Assembly: GCA_040394635.1 (NCBI GenBank)
Contig: JBEBRW010000003.1
Location: 1 to 64,000, forward strand
Direction of reading: 5' to 3'
Length of the DNA stretch: 64,000 nt
Source: UBA5239 sp040394635
GTDB lineage: Bacteria > Verrucomicrobiota > Lentisphaeria > Victivallales > Victivallaceae
Shown here: piece after piece, positions 26,800 through 35,159 of the stretch
Layout: each line of letters begins with the position of its first letter
Position numbering within the stretch: position 1 is the first letter of the stretch
Notes under the pieces: model-generated
Told to the model about the DNA's origin: nothing
Database searches by the model: none
What the model saw: only the letters and a program-made list of their open reading frames with translations
Translations under genes and position numbers: made by a program

Positions 26800-27297
26800 G
26801 TGAATAAGAACGAATCGGAAGTAAAATTATTTTCGGCCAAATTCAAGCGCGATTATGTGGCTTATCTGGCGGTGGTGCTGTTTTTGCTGATCGTGGTTTG
26901 CGAGGTGACGATGGCGGTGTCGCTGCCGCTACTGGTGCGCCAGAAGGATCTGTGGGACCAGCAGGCGGGCAAACAGGAGATGACGAAGTATTTCGACCAT
27001 GTCCGCGAAGGAATGCGCGATATTACCGAGGGCAGCAAGAACGACCGGATCGTCGGCGAGTCCGGGCTGGTGGTGATTGCGCTGGACGAAATGGCGATTT
27101 ACCTGCATGACAATGCCGATTTCATGGAGCGGCCGCAGATGGATATGATCCGGGGCGAGCTCGACCGGATCTCGGCTTTCAGAAACCGTTATGAGAGTAC
27201 AAAGCAATCCTACAGCAGCCAGCAGGAACTGAATTCAGGTGATTTCCTGAAAAAGCTGGAAGAACAATACCTCAAAGACAGCGAAAGTAAAAAATGA
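26800..27297 (+). CDS. Single-pass membrane protein of unknown function
   Basis: This 165-residue protein starts with GTG. It has one membrane segment at about residues 20-43 (YVAYLAVVLFLLIVVCEVTM) and a helical, charged soluble part with a coiled-coil-like end. No family was recognised. Its stop overlaps the start of the heptose kinase gene by 4 bases (ATGA), so it is co-translated with lipopolysaccharide core genes. A role in envelope assembly is a guess from context. Confidence 0.7.
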   Translation: MNKNESEVKLFSAKFKRDYVAYLAVVLFLLIVVCEVTMAVSLPLLVRQKDLWDQQAGKQEMTKYFDHVREGMRDITEGSKNDRIVGESGLVVIALDEMAIYLHDNADFMERPQMDMIRGELDRISAFRNRYESTKQSYSSQQELNSGDFLKKLEEQYLKDSESKK

Positions 27298-28313
27298 TGA
27301 ATTTTGATATTGCGAAACTGACCGCCACGGTAAATGCCTTTGGCAGCTGCCGTCTGGCCGTGGTCGGCGACCTGATGCTCGATCTTTATGTCTGGGGCAA
27401 TGCCACGCGGATCTCCCCGGAGGCGCCGGTGCCGATCGTCCACGTGGAGCGCGAGACCAATTGCCTCGGCGGCGCGGCCAACGTGATGCGCAACGCGGTG
27501 ACGCTGGGCGGCTCCGTCCGCGCGTTCGGCGTGGTCGGCAACGACCGGCCCGGGCACGAGTTGAACCGCCAGCTGGAGAGCTTCGGCATCCGGGCGGAGG
27601 GCGTTTCCGTGGACCCCGTGCGGCGGACCATCGAGAAACAGCGGGTGATCGCCGGCAACCAGCAGCTGCTGCGCGTCGATTACGAGGACATCGACCCGGT
27701 GAACAACGACTGCCGCGAAAAGATCGTCAAACAGGTATTGGAACTGATCGACGGCAACCAGATCGACGCGGTTATTTTTGAAGATTACGGCAAGGGCATG
27801 CTGTCCGAAGATATGCTCAATGCCATTATTCCGGCGGCCCGTGCCAAGGGCATCGTGACCTCGCTGGACCCGAAGCCGGGGCACCTGCGCCCCGTAAAGG
27901 GATTGTCGGTGATGAAGCCGAACCGGAGCGAAGCCTTCGGCATGGCCGGGAAAGTTTCCCGCGACCATGGTCTGACGCCGGACAAGGACACCCAGCTTCA
28001 TGAAGTGGCCAGAATCCTGCTCGACGAATGGGAACCGGAGTATCTGGTGATTTCGCTGGCGGCGCACGGCATGGCGCTGTTTCACCGCGAGCGGCCGATG
28101 CTGGTGATTCCGACCCGTGCGATCGAGGTTTTCGACGTTTCCGGGGCGGGCGACACGGTGATCGCCGCGCTGACGCTGGGACTGGCCGCCAAGGCGGACA
28201 TCGCCACCGCCGCGCATATCGCCAATTTCGCCGCCGGCATCGTGGTCGGCCGGGTCGGCACGGCCACGGTCAGCGCGGATGAGTTGATCAAGAGTTTCTC
28301 TCAGACCGAGTGA
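27294..28313 (+). CDS. rfaE1: D-glycero-beta-D-manno-heptose-7-phosphate kinase
   Basis: This is a 339-residue PfkB/ribokinase-family enzyme that phosphorylates heptose-7-P on C1 for ADP-heptose synthesis. Diagnostic are VVGDLMLDLYVWGNATRISPEAP, CLGGAANVMRNAV and the PfkB motif DVSGAGDTVIAALTL with the catalytic Asp. It is the kinase half only. The adenylyltransferase domain of bifunctional HldE is absent, so a separate enzyme must exist. It overlaps the preceding gene and is followed by kdsB after 9 bases. Confidence 0.93.
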   Translation: MMNFDIAKLTATVNAFGSCRLAVVGDLMLDLYVWGNATRISPEAPVPIVHVERETNCLGGAANVMRNAVTLGGSVRAFGVVGNDRPGHELNRQLESFGIRAEGVSVDPVRRTIEKQRVIAGNQQLLRVDYEDIDPVNNDCREKIVKQVLELIDGNQIDAVIFEDYGKGMLSEDMLNAIIPAARAKGIVTSLDPKPGHLRPVKGLSVMKPNRSEAFGMAGKVSRDHGLTPDKDTQLHEVARILLDEWEPEYLVISLAAHGMALFHRERPMLVIPTRAIEVFDVSGAGDTVIAALTLGLAAKADIATAAHIANFAAGIVVGRVGTATVSADELIKSFSQTE

Positions 28314-28322
28314 GGTAGATTT

Positions 28323-29060
28323 ATGAATAAATGCAAGACCGCCATCGTGATTCCGTCGCGTTATGGCAGCACCCGTTTTCCCGGCAAACCGCTCGCGAAT
28401 CTCGGCGGCAAGCCGATGATCCAGTGGGTTTATGAAAAAAGCAAAGCATCCAAAGCCGACGCCGTGATTGTGGCCACCGACGACGAGCGCATCAAGCAGG
28501 CCGTGGAGGCCTTCGGCGGCACCGTGGCGATGACCTCGCCGGACCACCCCTCCGGCACCGACCGCATTCGCGAAGCCGTACAGGGTACCGATTATGATCT
28601 GATTATCAACGTGCAGGGCGACGAACCCCTGATCCCGACCAGCGTCATCGACGAACTCATCACCCGCATGCAGGAGCAGCCGGAGCTGGAAATGGGCACC
28701 GTGGCGGTGCCGCGTCCGCGCGCCGAAATCGCCAACGACCCGAACCGGGTCAAAGTGGTGTTTGGCGCCGACCATCTGGCGCTGTATTTCAGCCGCGCCC
28801 CCATCCCGTTTCTGCGCGAGGGTGGCGATGAGGCGCAGACGTATCTGCATTGGGGCATTTATGCTTACCGCCGCTCCACGCTGGAGCGTTTTGTGACCCT
28901 GCCGCCGGGCCGCCTGGAAAACTGCGAGAAACTCGAGCAGCTGCGCGCCATGGAAAACGGCATCAGAATTTACGTATTGGAAAGCAACCTCGAAAGCATC
29001 GGCATCGACACGCCGGAAGACCTGGCCATGGCCGAGCTCCGCATCAAGGAGAACAAATGA
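28323..29060 (+). CDS. kdsB: 3-deoxy-manno-octulosonate cytidylyltransferase
   Basis: KdsB activates Kdo with CTP to CMP-Kdo in the cytoplasm. The 245-residue protein shows IPSRYGSTRFPGKPLANLGG, VATDDERI, the TSPDHPSGTDRI motif and INVQGDEPLI, all standard for the family, plus HWGIYAYRR. Its stop overlaps the kdsA start by 4 bases. Confidence 0.97.
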   Translation: MNKCKTAIVIPSRYGSTRFPGKPLANLGGKPMIQWVYEKSKASKADAVIVATDDERIKQAVEAFGGTVAMTSPDHPSGTDRIREAVQGTDYDLIINVQGDEPLIPTSVIDELITRMQEQPELEMGTVAVPRPRAEIANDPNRVKVVFGADHLALYFSRAPIPFLREGGDEAQTYLHWGIYAYRRSTLERFVTLPPGRLENCEKLEQLRAMENGIRIYVLESNLESIGIDTPEDLAMAELRIKENK

Positions 29061-29875
29061 TCAATATCATCGACAAAGTATTCATCGGCAAGAAACTGAC
29101 GCTGATCGGCGGCCCCTGCATGGCGGAGAGCATCGAAGTCTGCCGCGAAACCGCCGCTTATCTCAAAGATCTCTGCGCCCAACTGGACGTACAATACATT
29201 TTCAAGGCGTCGTTTGACAAGGCGAACCGCTCCAGCGGCAGTTCCGTGCGCGGCCCCGGCCGGGCCGAAGGGCTGAAAATGCTGGCCGAAATCCGCAAAA
29301 CCTTCGACGTACCGGTCCTGACCGATATTCACGAAACCGTCGAAGTCGACGAAGTCGCCGCCGTGGTCGACGTGCTCCAGATTCCCGCCTTCCTCTGCCG
29401 CCAGACCGACCTGCTGCTGGCCGCCGGGCGCACCGGCAAAGTCGTCAATGTGAAAAAGGGCCAATTCATGGCCCCCGAAGATATGAAAGGCGCCGTGGAA
29501 AAGGTCCGCCAGAGCGGCAATGACAAGGTCATGCTGACCGAGCGCGGCACCTCGTTCGGCTATCACAATCTGGTGGTGGATATGCGCTCGCTGCCGATCA
29601 TGCGCAGCCTCGGCGTGCCGGTGGTGTTCGACGCCACGCACTCGGTACAATTGCCGGGCGGGCTCGGTAACGCCTCCGGCGGACAGCGCGAATTCATCCG
29701 TCCGCTGGCCCGCGCCGCCGCCGCCGCCGGGATCGACGTTTTGTTCACCGAAGTTCACCCGAATCCCGAGAAGGCGCTGTCCGACGGTCCCAATTCATTG
29801 AACTTTTCCGATATAAAAATTGTCTTAAGTGAAGTAAAAGCGATTTATGAACTCGGTAAGTCAGGCTCAAATTGA
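29057..29875 (+). CDS. kdsA: 3-deoxy-8-phosphooctulonate synthase
   Basis: KdsA condenses arabinose-5-phosphate with phosphoenolpyruvate to make Kdo-8-P. The 272-residue TIM-barrel shows IGGPCMAES, FKASFDKANRSSGSS, RGPGRAEGL, LTDIHE, LQIPAFLCRQTDLL and TERGTSFGYHNLVVDMRSL. The longest open frame starts far upstream inside kdsB. The ATG at 29057, overlapping the kdsB stop, gives the normal N-terminus. Cys in the GGPCM motif suggests, by family knowledge, a metal-dependent form. Confidence 0.97.
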   Translation: MINIIDKVFIGKKLTLIGGPCMAESIEVCRETAAYLKDLCAQLDVQYIFKASFDKANRSSGSSVRGPGRAEGLKMLAEIRKTFDVPVLTDIHETVEVDEVAAVVDVLQIPAFLCRQTDLLLAAGRTGKVVNVKKGQFMAPEDMKGAVEKVRQSGNDKVMLTERGTSFGYHNLVVDMRSLPIMRSLGVPVVFDATHSVQLPGGLGNASGGQREFIRPLARAAAAAGIDVLFTEVHPNPEKALSDGPNSLNFSDIKIVLSEVKAIYELGKSGSN

Positions 29876-30371
29876 TAAAATCCGGGCGATCGTGCTGGAT
29901 ATTGACGGCGTCATGACGGACGGCCGTTTCGGCTACGGCGCCGGGGGGGAAATCAAGTTTTTCAACGCGGTCGACGGGCACGGCATCAAGATGGCGCTCC
30001 GCGCCGGGCTGATGGTCGGGGTGCTCTCCGGGCGCTCGTGCGAGGCGAACCGCCAGCGGATCAAGGAGCTCGGCATGAGCTTCGCCCTGGAGGGGTGCAA
30101 GGACAAGCGGGCCGGGTTCCGGCAGTTGCTGGAGGAGAACGGCTTGAAGGATGAAGAGTGTATTTTTGTCGGCGACGATGTGGTCGATATCCCGGTACTG
30201 CGGGCGGCGGGAATCGCCGTGACGGTGGCCGGGGCCATGCCGTATATGGATGAATTCGCCGACTTCCGCACCGTTCGCGAGGGCGGCCACGGCGCCGTGC
30301 GCGAGGTGATCGACTGGCTGCTGCTGAAGCAGGGCAAATGGGAACAGCAAATGGAGAAGTATTTATCTTGA
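29847..30371 (+). CDS. kdsC: 3-deoxy-D-manno-octulosonate 8-phosphate phosphatase
   Basis: KdsC is a HAD-family phosphatase that removes phosphate from Kdo-8-P. The 174-residue length is normal. The nucleophile motif is LDIDGVMTDG (Asp-x-Asp), motif II is VLSGRSCEAN, the conserved Lys is in KDKRAGF, and motif IV is FVGDDVVDIPVL. The Gly-rich tail typical of KdsC (REGGHGAVREVIDWLL) is present. Its start lies inside the last 29 bases of kdsA and its stop overlaps the start of the lptA-like gene. Confidence 0.95.
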   Translation: MNSVSQAQIDKIRAIVLDIDGVMTDGRFGYGAGGEIKFFNAVDGHGIKMALRAGLMVGVLSGRSCEANRQRIKELGMSFALEGCKDKRAGFRQLLEENGLKDEECIFVGDDVVDIPVLRAAGIAVTVAGAMPYMDEFADFRTVREGGHGAVREVIDWLLLKQGKWEQQMEKYLS

Positions 30372-32860
30372 AAAAAATACTGTTAATGTTGATCGTGGCT
30401 TTCGCCGCCGTACTCGGCGCGCAGCAGGCCGAAACCTTGAAAAATCTGATCGGCGAGATTTCGAAACTGCCGATTTACCGCGACGGCCGGCTGCAGGCCT
30501 TCGTCTACAGCGGGCGGACCCAGCGTCACGCCGACCGGCTTGAACTCGACTATCCGATCATCGACCTGGTCCGCAAGGGCGTCGATATCGACCAGATCAA
30601 GTACTTGGACAATTACCGCGCGTATGATTTGGATACCCCCATCGAGGATATCCTCAAATTCTGGGCCGGTATGCTGCACAGCGACGGCCTGATTCTTTCC
30701 GACAAAGCATTTATCGACACCGACGACCAGTTCGCATACGGCAAGGAAAAGGTTTATTTCCGTTCGCCGATGATGGACCTGAACGGCGTCGGCTTCCGCG
30801 CCAATTTCAAGGAGCGCAACGTGACCGTGGAAAGCAACGTGGTCATCCGTCTCCGCATGGGCGGCAAGGACGAAAACGGCAAGGACAAACCCGGCGAACC
30901 GATACGCGTTTACGGCGACTCGCTTTATCTCGATTTTGAGAAGGAAGTCGCGATCCTGCGGGACAATGTCAAGGTCGACGACAACCAGTTCGTCCTGACC
31001 TGCGACCGCCTCGAGCTCGACCTGAGCGACAAGAGCAAGAAGGACGGCGCGAAAAAAGAGGACGAGGAAGAAAATGTGTCGCTGGACGCCTTTGGCGGCG
31101 GATTGGGCGTGTCCAAAGTGTCCTGTTTCGGCAAGGTCCGCATCGAGCGCAAGCTGAGCGACGCGGATAAAAAGGACGGCGAGCAGAAAGCGGCGTCGGA
31201 AAAAGCCGTGTACGATGTCGAGAAGGGCGAAATCGTGTTGAGCGAGGGCCGCCCGGTCATGCAGCGCGGCGAGGACAAGCTCACCGCCGACATCATCACC
31301 ATCTGGCGCGAGACCGAACGTTTGCGCGCCGAGCACAATTGCCAGATCGTCATGCAGCGGAAATCCGATACCGGCGAGAAACTGGCGCCCACCACCGTGA
31401 ACTCCGAATTTCTCGATATGGATATGGCGAAAAATGCCGGACTCTTTACCGGCAACGTGCGGGTGAACGACCAGAGCATGCAGCTGACCTGTCACCGCAT
31501 GGACCTGACCTTCGCCGACCGCGCCGCGAAGGACGTGGACCCGACGGTCAAGACCGGCGACCTGCCGCTGGACAGCAATATCGCGGGCAGCAAGGAAATC
31601 GCCGCCATTAAATGTACCGGCGACGTGGTCGTGATCCGCGACGGTGAAATCGGCGACGACGGCAAGCGCGCCCCGCAGTCCCAGTCCAACTCCGGCCAGC
31701 TCGATTACGATACCAAAAAGAACGTCGTGGTCCTGACGCTGGACAACCCGATCATGAAGCGTGGCGGCGACTCGGTGAAGGGCGACAAAATCACCATCTG
31801 GGTCGATGAACGCAAGATGATCGTGGACCAGAACTCCGAGATCCTGACCGTTTCCGGCGAGGGCGAAGACGAAAAGACCACCCGCTCCTTCATCAAATCC
31901 GATTACTCCGACCTCGACTACGGCAAGAGCCTCCTGGTTTTCACCGGCAACGTCCTGGTGCGCGACGTGAAGCTTAACCTCGACTGCGGCAAAATGACCG
32001 TGTTCCTGATCGAAGAAGCCAAAAAACCCGGCGAAGCCACCGCTGAAAAGAAGAAAACCAGCCTCCTCGGCGGCGACAGCACGATCAATTCGCTCGGCGA
32101 CGACGGCAACAAGGAGCTGGAAAAGATTTATTGTGAAGAAAACGTCAAGGTCGACGACCCGAAGGGCAAGCTGAACTGCGATTACCTGACCGTCTATTTC
32201 GAACCCGTCCCGGAAGGCAAAGTTTCCACCGAGGGCCGCGTGGGCAACCGCGAGGTCGCCAAGCTGGTCAGCGTGGGCAACGTTCATTTCCGCGGCAAGG
32301 ATGCGCCGAAGGACGATACGCCCGCCCCGAAGGGCCCGGGCCTCGTTTCCAACTCCACGTTTAACAGCAAATCGCAGGTCAAGTCCGATTACGGCGAAAT
32401 GGACCTGCGCAAGAACTTCGGGTTCTTCGACGGCAACGTGCGGATGTTCGACGCCGTCAGCGGCCTCACCTGCAGTAAAATGGATATCTACCTGAAGGAT
32501 TTCAAGGAAATGCCGCCGCCGAAGGGCCCGGTGCGCCCGCGTGACCCGAGCCAGACCACCATGCCGCAGCAGGTCGGCCTCGGCTTCGGCAAGGAACTCG
32601 ACAAGATCGTTTGCATCCGCAACGTGGGGCTGGCCAAGGTCGAGGGCAAGGACCGCACCTCCGCAGTCGGCGATTACGGCGAATACATCGTGAGCAACAA
32701 GCGGTTCGACCTGCTGCCCATGGAAGGCAAAAAGGTCAAATTGAAGAATAACGCGCACGTCACCGAGCACGATATCGTCCAGTATTACCCGGAAAGCGGG
32801 ATGATGTCCGGACGCAACGGCAAGGTCGCCGAAGGGAAGATTCCACCCGGGACATTTTAA
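30368..32860 (+). CDS. Very large OstA/LptA-like lipopolysaccharide-transport periplasmic protein
   Basis: This 830-residue protein starts at TTG 30368, overlapping the kdsC stop (TTGA), with GGAG upstream. That start gives a clean signal peptide (MKKILLMLIVAFAAVLGAQQ). The mature part repeats OstA/LptA-type units: 'x-S-x-x-x-x-D-x-x-K-x-x-x-x-F-x-G-N-V' then 'L-x-C-x-x-M-x-x-x'. At least five are visible, for example LFTGNVRVNDQSMQLTCHRM, LVFTGNVLVRDVKLNLDCGK and FGFFDGNVRMFDAVSGLTCS. LptA is normally about 180 residues and forms the periplasmic bridge from LptC to LptD. Here one chain carries several units. lptB follows, supporting a role in lipopolysaccharide transport. The C-terminus has YPESGMMSGRNG. 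Confidence 0.85.
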   Translation: MKKILLMLIVAFAAVLGAQQAETLKNLIGEISKLPIYRDGRLQAFVYSGRTQRHADRLELDYPIIDLVRKGVDIDQIKYLDNYRAYDLDTPIEDILKFWAGMLHSDGLILSDKAFIDTDDQFAYGKEKVYFRSPMMDLNGVGFRANFKERNVTVESNVVIRLRMGGKDENGKDKPGEPIRVYGDSLYLDFEKEVAILRDNVKVDDNQFVLTCDRLELDLSDKSKKDGAKKEDEEENVSLDAFGGGLGVSKVSCFGKVRIERKLSDADKKDGEQKAASEKAVYDVEKGEIVLSEGRPVMQRGEDKLTADIITIWRETERLRAEHNCQIVMQRKSDTGEKLAPTTVNSEFLDMDMAKNAGLFTGNVRVNDQSMQLTCHRMDLTFADRAAKDVDPTVKTGDLPLDSNIAGSKEIAAIKCTGDVVVIRDGEIGDDGKRAPQSQSNSGQLDYDTKKNVVVLTLDNPIMKRGGDSVKGDKITIWVDERKMIVDQNSEILTVSGEGEDEKTTRSFIKSDYSDLDYGKSLLVFTGNVLVRDVKLNLDCGKMTVFLIEEAKKPGEATAEKKKTSLLGGDSTINSLGDDGNKELEKIYCEENVKVDDPKGKLNCDYLTVYFEPVPEGKVSTEGRVGNREVAKLVSVGNVHFRGKDAPKDDTPAPKGPGLVSNSTFNSKSQVKSDYGEMDLRKNFGFFDGNVRMFDAVSGLTCSKMDIYLKDFKEMPPPKGPVRPRDPSQTTMPQQVGLGFGKELDKIVCIRNVGLAKVEGKDRTSAVGDYGEYIVSNKRFDLLPMEGKKVKLKNNAHVTEHDIVQYYPESGMMSGRNGKVAEGKIPPGTF

Positions 32861-32932
32861 AAATTATTGAATCCGGGCTTGACGGCACCGATTTTTATGA
32901 TAGTAGTATTACACAAGACAAAGGCAGTATAG

Positions 32933-33658
32933 ATGGATTATTTGGTTAAAGCAGAAAAACTGGTCAAGGCATATCATGGTCGCCGCGTGGTAAACGAGGT
33001 CTCCATCCATGTCAACGCCGGTGAAGTGGTCGGTATCCTCGGGCCGAACGGCGCCGGGAAGACCACCAGTTTTTATATGATCATGGGGCTGATCCGGCCG
33101 GACAGCGGCCAGATTCATTTCCGCGGATACGACATCAGCCAGGTGCCGATGTACCGCCGCGCCCGCATGGGGATGGGCTATCTCTCGCAGGAGCCGTCGA
33201 TCTTCCGCAAGCTGACGGTGGAGGACAATATCATGGCGATCCTGGAGACGCTGGACATCACCCGTACCGAGCGCAAGAGACGCTGCGGCGAGCTGCTCGA
33301 AGAACTCGAGCTGACCCGCCTGGCCAAGCAGAAAGCCATGACGCTCAGCGGCGGCGAGCGCCGGCGGCTGGAAATCACCCGCGCCATGGTCACCAATCCG
33401 TCGTTTATCCTGCTCGACGAACCGTTCAGCGGGGTGGACCCGCTGGCGGTGTACGACGTGCAGCAGATTATTTACCGGCTGAAAGAGAAGAATTTAGGAA
33501 TTTTGATCACCGACCACAACGTCCGCGAGACGCTGTCGGTGGTGGACCGCGCGTATATCATGACGCAGGGACAGATTTTACTTGAGGGGCCCAGTGAGTT
33601 CCTGGCCAATGACGAAAAGGCCAAGGAAGTTTATCTGGGTCCGCAATTCACCATGTAA
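32933..33658 (+). CDS. lptB: Lipopolysaccharide export ABC transporter ATPase LptB
   Basis: LptB powers extraction of lipopolysaccharide from the inner membrane with LptF/LptG. The 241-residue protein has Walker A GPNGAGKTT, the LptB-type Q-loop region SQEPSIFRKLTVEDNIMAILE, signature LSGGERRR, Walker B ILLDEPFSGVDPLAV and the H-loop ITDHNVRETL. It is preceded by the LptA-like gene and followed 15 bases later by hpf. In many proteobacteria rpoN lies between lptB and hpf; here it is missing. Confidence 0.96.
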   Translation: MDYLVKAEKLVKAYHGRRVVNEVSIHVNAGEVVGILGPNGAGKTTSFYMIMGLIRPDSGQIHFRGYDISQVPMYRRARMGMGYLSQEPSIFRKLTVEDNIMAILETLDITRTERKRRCGELLEELELTRLAKQKAMTLSGGERRRLEITRAMVTNPSFILLDEPFSGVDPLAVYDVQQIIYRLKEKNLGILITDHNVRETLSVVDRAYIMTQGQILLEGPSEFLANDEKAKEVYLGPQFTM

Positions 33659-33673
33659 CCAAGGAGGAGTACT

Positions 33674-34021
33674 ATGCAGATTATTATCAGCGCCAGAAAT
33701 TGTTCGGTTAGTGATGCCCTGAAGGCTCAGGTGGAGGAGAAGCTCAGTGCGGTTCTCAACCGCCCGAACCTCAAGATCACCAGCGCCCGCGTCGTCATCG
33801 AAATCCAGAAGGAACGCAACATCGTTGAAATCAGCGTCAACCTGAAGAATCATCAGTTTGAAGCCAAAGGCGAAACCAAAGACATGTACGAGTCGATCGA
33901 TACCGCCGTTGGCAAGATCGGCACCCAGATCGAAAAGCTCGTCGACAAGGTCCAGGACCACGGCCACAAAACGCCGCTCCGCGACATCATCACCACTGCT
34001 GAAGACAACGCGGAAGAATAA
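33674..34021 (+). CDS. hpf: Ribosome hibernation promoting factor, short form
   Basis: This is a 115-residue HPF/RaiA-family protein with the beta-alpha-beta fold that binds the 30S decoding site in stationary phase. The opening MQIIISARNCSVSDALKAQVEEKL and the segment EAKGETKDMYESIDTAVGKIGTQIEK are family hallmarks. There is no long-form C-terminal dimerisation domain. AAGGAGG precedes the ATG. It is the last gene of the envelope transcript, before a terminator. Confidence 0.94.
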   Translation: MQIIISARNCSVSDALKAQVEEKLSAVLNRPNLKITSARVVIEIQKERNIVEISVNLKNHQFEAKGETKDMYESIDTAVGKIGTQIEKLVDKVQDHGHKTPLRDIITTAEDNAEE

Positions 34022-34038
34022 TCATCCGCTGAACAACG

Positions 34039-34070
34039 GCACCGGGGAGCAATCTCCGGTGCTTTTTTTT
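34039..34070 (+). terminator. Intrinsic terminator after hpf
   Basis: GCACCGG...CCGGTGC forms a GC-rich stem with a short loop, followed by eight T residues. It closes the rfaE1-kds-lpt-hpf transcript. Confidence 0.85.
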
Positions 34071-34088
34071 AGGAGGAATGGGCGTAGA

Positions 34089-35150
34089 ATGAGATATTTT
34101 TTGACCACAATTATGTTTCTGGCTGCCACGTTGAACATTTCCGCCGGGGAGCTGGAGGATGCCCTGCAGAAGGCATTGACGCCCAGCAGGCAGGATTACG
34201 GCACGATCAAGAAGCTGATCGAACAGGGAGCCGATGTCAATGCTCCTATGGGCGATGGTTATCCGCTGTCATATACCTCGGATCTCGAAATCAGTCAACT
34301 GCTGATCGACAGCGGTGCCCGGGTCAACAGCCTGGTCATGCGAAATGCCGCTTTTTACAGAACTTACGATAAATTTATGCTGCTGGTCAAAAACGGTGGC
34401 GATCCCAAATATATCAATCCGGAATCACAGCGTACGTTGCTGCACCTGGCGGCCAATAACCCGCGAGGAGGCCAGAAAATAGCCGAATATCTGATCGGAC
34501 TGGGGCTCAATGTAAATGAGCCGGACATCGACGGATATACTCCGATCATGCTCAGCCGCAATATCGAAATGGTGGAATTTTTAATTTCAAAAGGTGCCAA
34601 AACCAACGTCAAAAACAAATGGGGAGAGACGGCGCTGATGTGGGCGACTTACAATGGCTATATCGATGTTGTTGAATACTGGCAGAACAAAGGAATGAGC
34701 ATAAACGCCACGGACAATAACGGCCGCAATGTGCTTGTTTTCGCCGTTTTGCGCGCAAACAACATGACAATGCTCGAATATCTGCTTGAAAAGAAAAAAT
34801 TTCGCGGCATTAATGCAAAGAGTAACAACGGGCAGACTCCGCTGTATGTCGCATCGGACAAGGGGCATTTCAAGGAATACGGTGAATACCTGATCGCGGT
34901 GGGAGCGGATATAAACAATCAGGACAATTTCAAGAGAAAGACCGTTTTGCACCTGGAAGCTGAAAAGGGAAATCTCGACAATGTCAAATTTCTGGTGGAG
35001 AAATCGGCAAAACTGGACGTAAAGGACAAGCTCGGCAAAACCCCGCTGGAACTGGCCCATGCCGCCGGCCACACCGAAGTCGTCGACTACCTGATCGAAA
35101 AAGGAGCCAAAGTTCCCTCCGACCTGAGAAAACAGCTTCAGAAAAAATAA
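34089..35150 (+). CDS. Exported ankyrin-repeat protein
   Basis: This 353-residue protein has a signal peptide (MRYFLTTIMFLAATLNISAG), followed by about eight ankyrin repeats spanning most of the mature chain. Examples are TLLHLAANNPRGGQKIAEYL, ETALMWATYNGYIDVVEYW and TPLELAHAAGHTEVVDYLIE. Ankyrin arrays bind other proteins; no catalytic domain is present. The frame is open back to 33858 inside hpf, but the ATG at 34089 is correct because AGGAGG lies 12 bases upstream and the signal peptide begins there. It is nearly convergent with the YibE/F gene. The partner is unknown. Confidence 0.85.
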   Translation: MRYFLTTIMFLAATLNISAGELEDALQKALTPSRQDYGTIKKLIEQGADVNAPMGDGYPLSYTSDLEISQLLIDSGARVNSLVMRNAAFYRTYDKFMLLVKNGGDPKYINPESQRTLLHLAANNPRGGQKIAEYLIGLGLNVNEPDIDGYTPIMLSRNIEMVEFLISKGAKTNVKNKWGETALMWATYNGYIDVVEYWQNKGMSINATDNNGRNVLVFAVLRANNMTMLEYLLEKKKFRGINAKSNNGQTPLYVASDKGHFKEYGEYLIAVGADINNQDNFKRKTVLHLEAEKGNLDNVKFLVEKSAKLDVKDKLGKTPLELAHAAGHTEVVDYLIEKGAKVPSDLRKQLQKK

Positions 35151-35159
35151 CCTTGAGAA

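Noticed and set aside
27210..28850. 546-codon minus-strand frame opposite the heptose kinase and kdsB
   Set aside because: Antisense to two enzymes with diagnostic motifs.
28850..29875. Upstream extension of kdsA to 28850
   Set aside because: The extension lies within kdsB; the ATG at 29057 gives the normal KdsA N-terminus.
30383..32770. 795-codon minus-strand frame opposite the LptA-like gene
   Set aside because: Complement of a repetitive Asp/Lys-rich gene; the translation is Val/Leu/His/Ala-rich and has no signal peptide.
33858..34088. Upstream extension of the ankyrin gene into hpf
   Set aside because: The signal peptide and AGGAGG site place the start at 34089, after a terminator.
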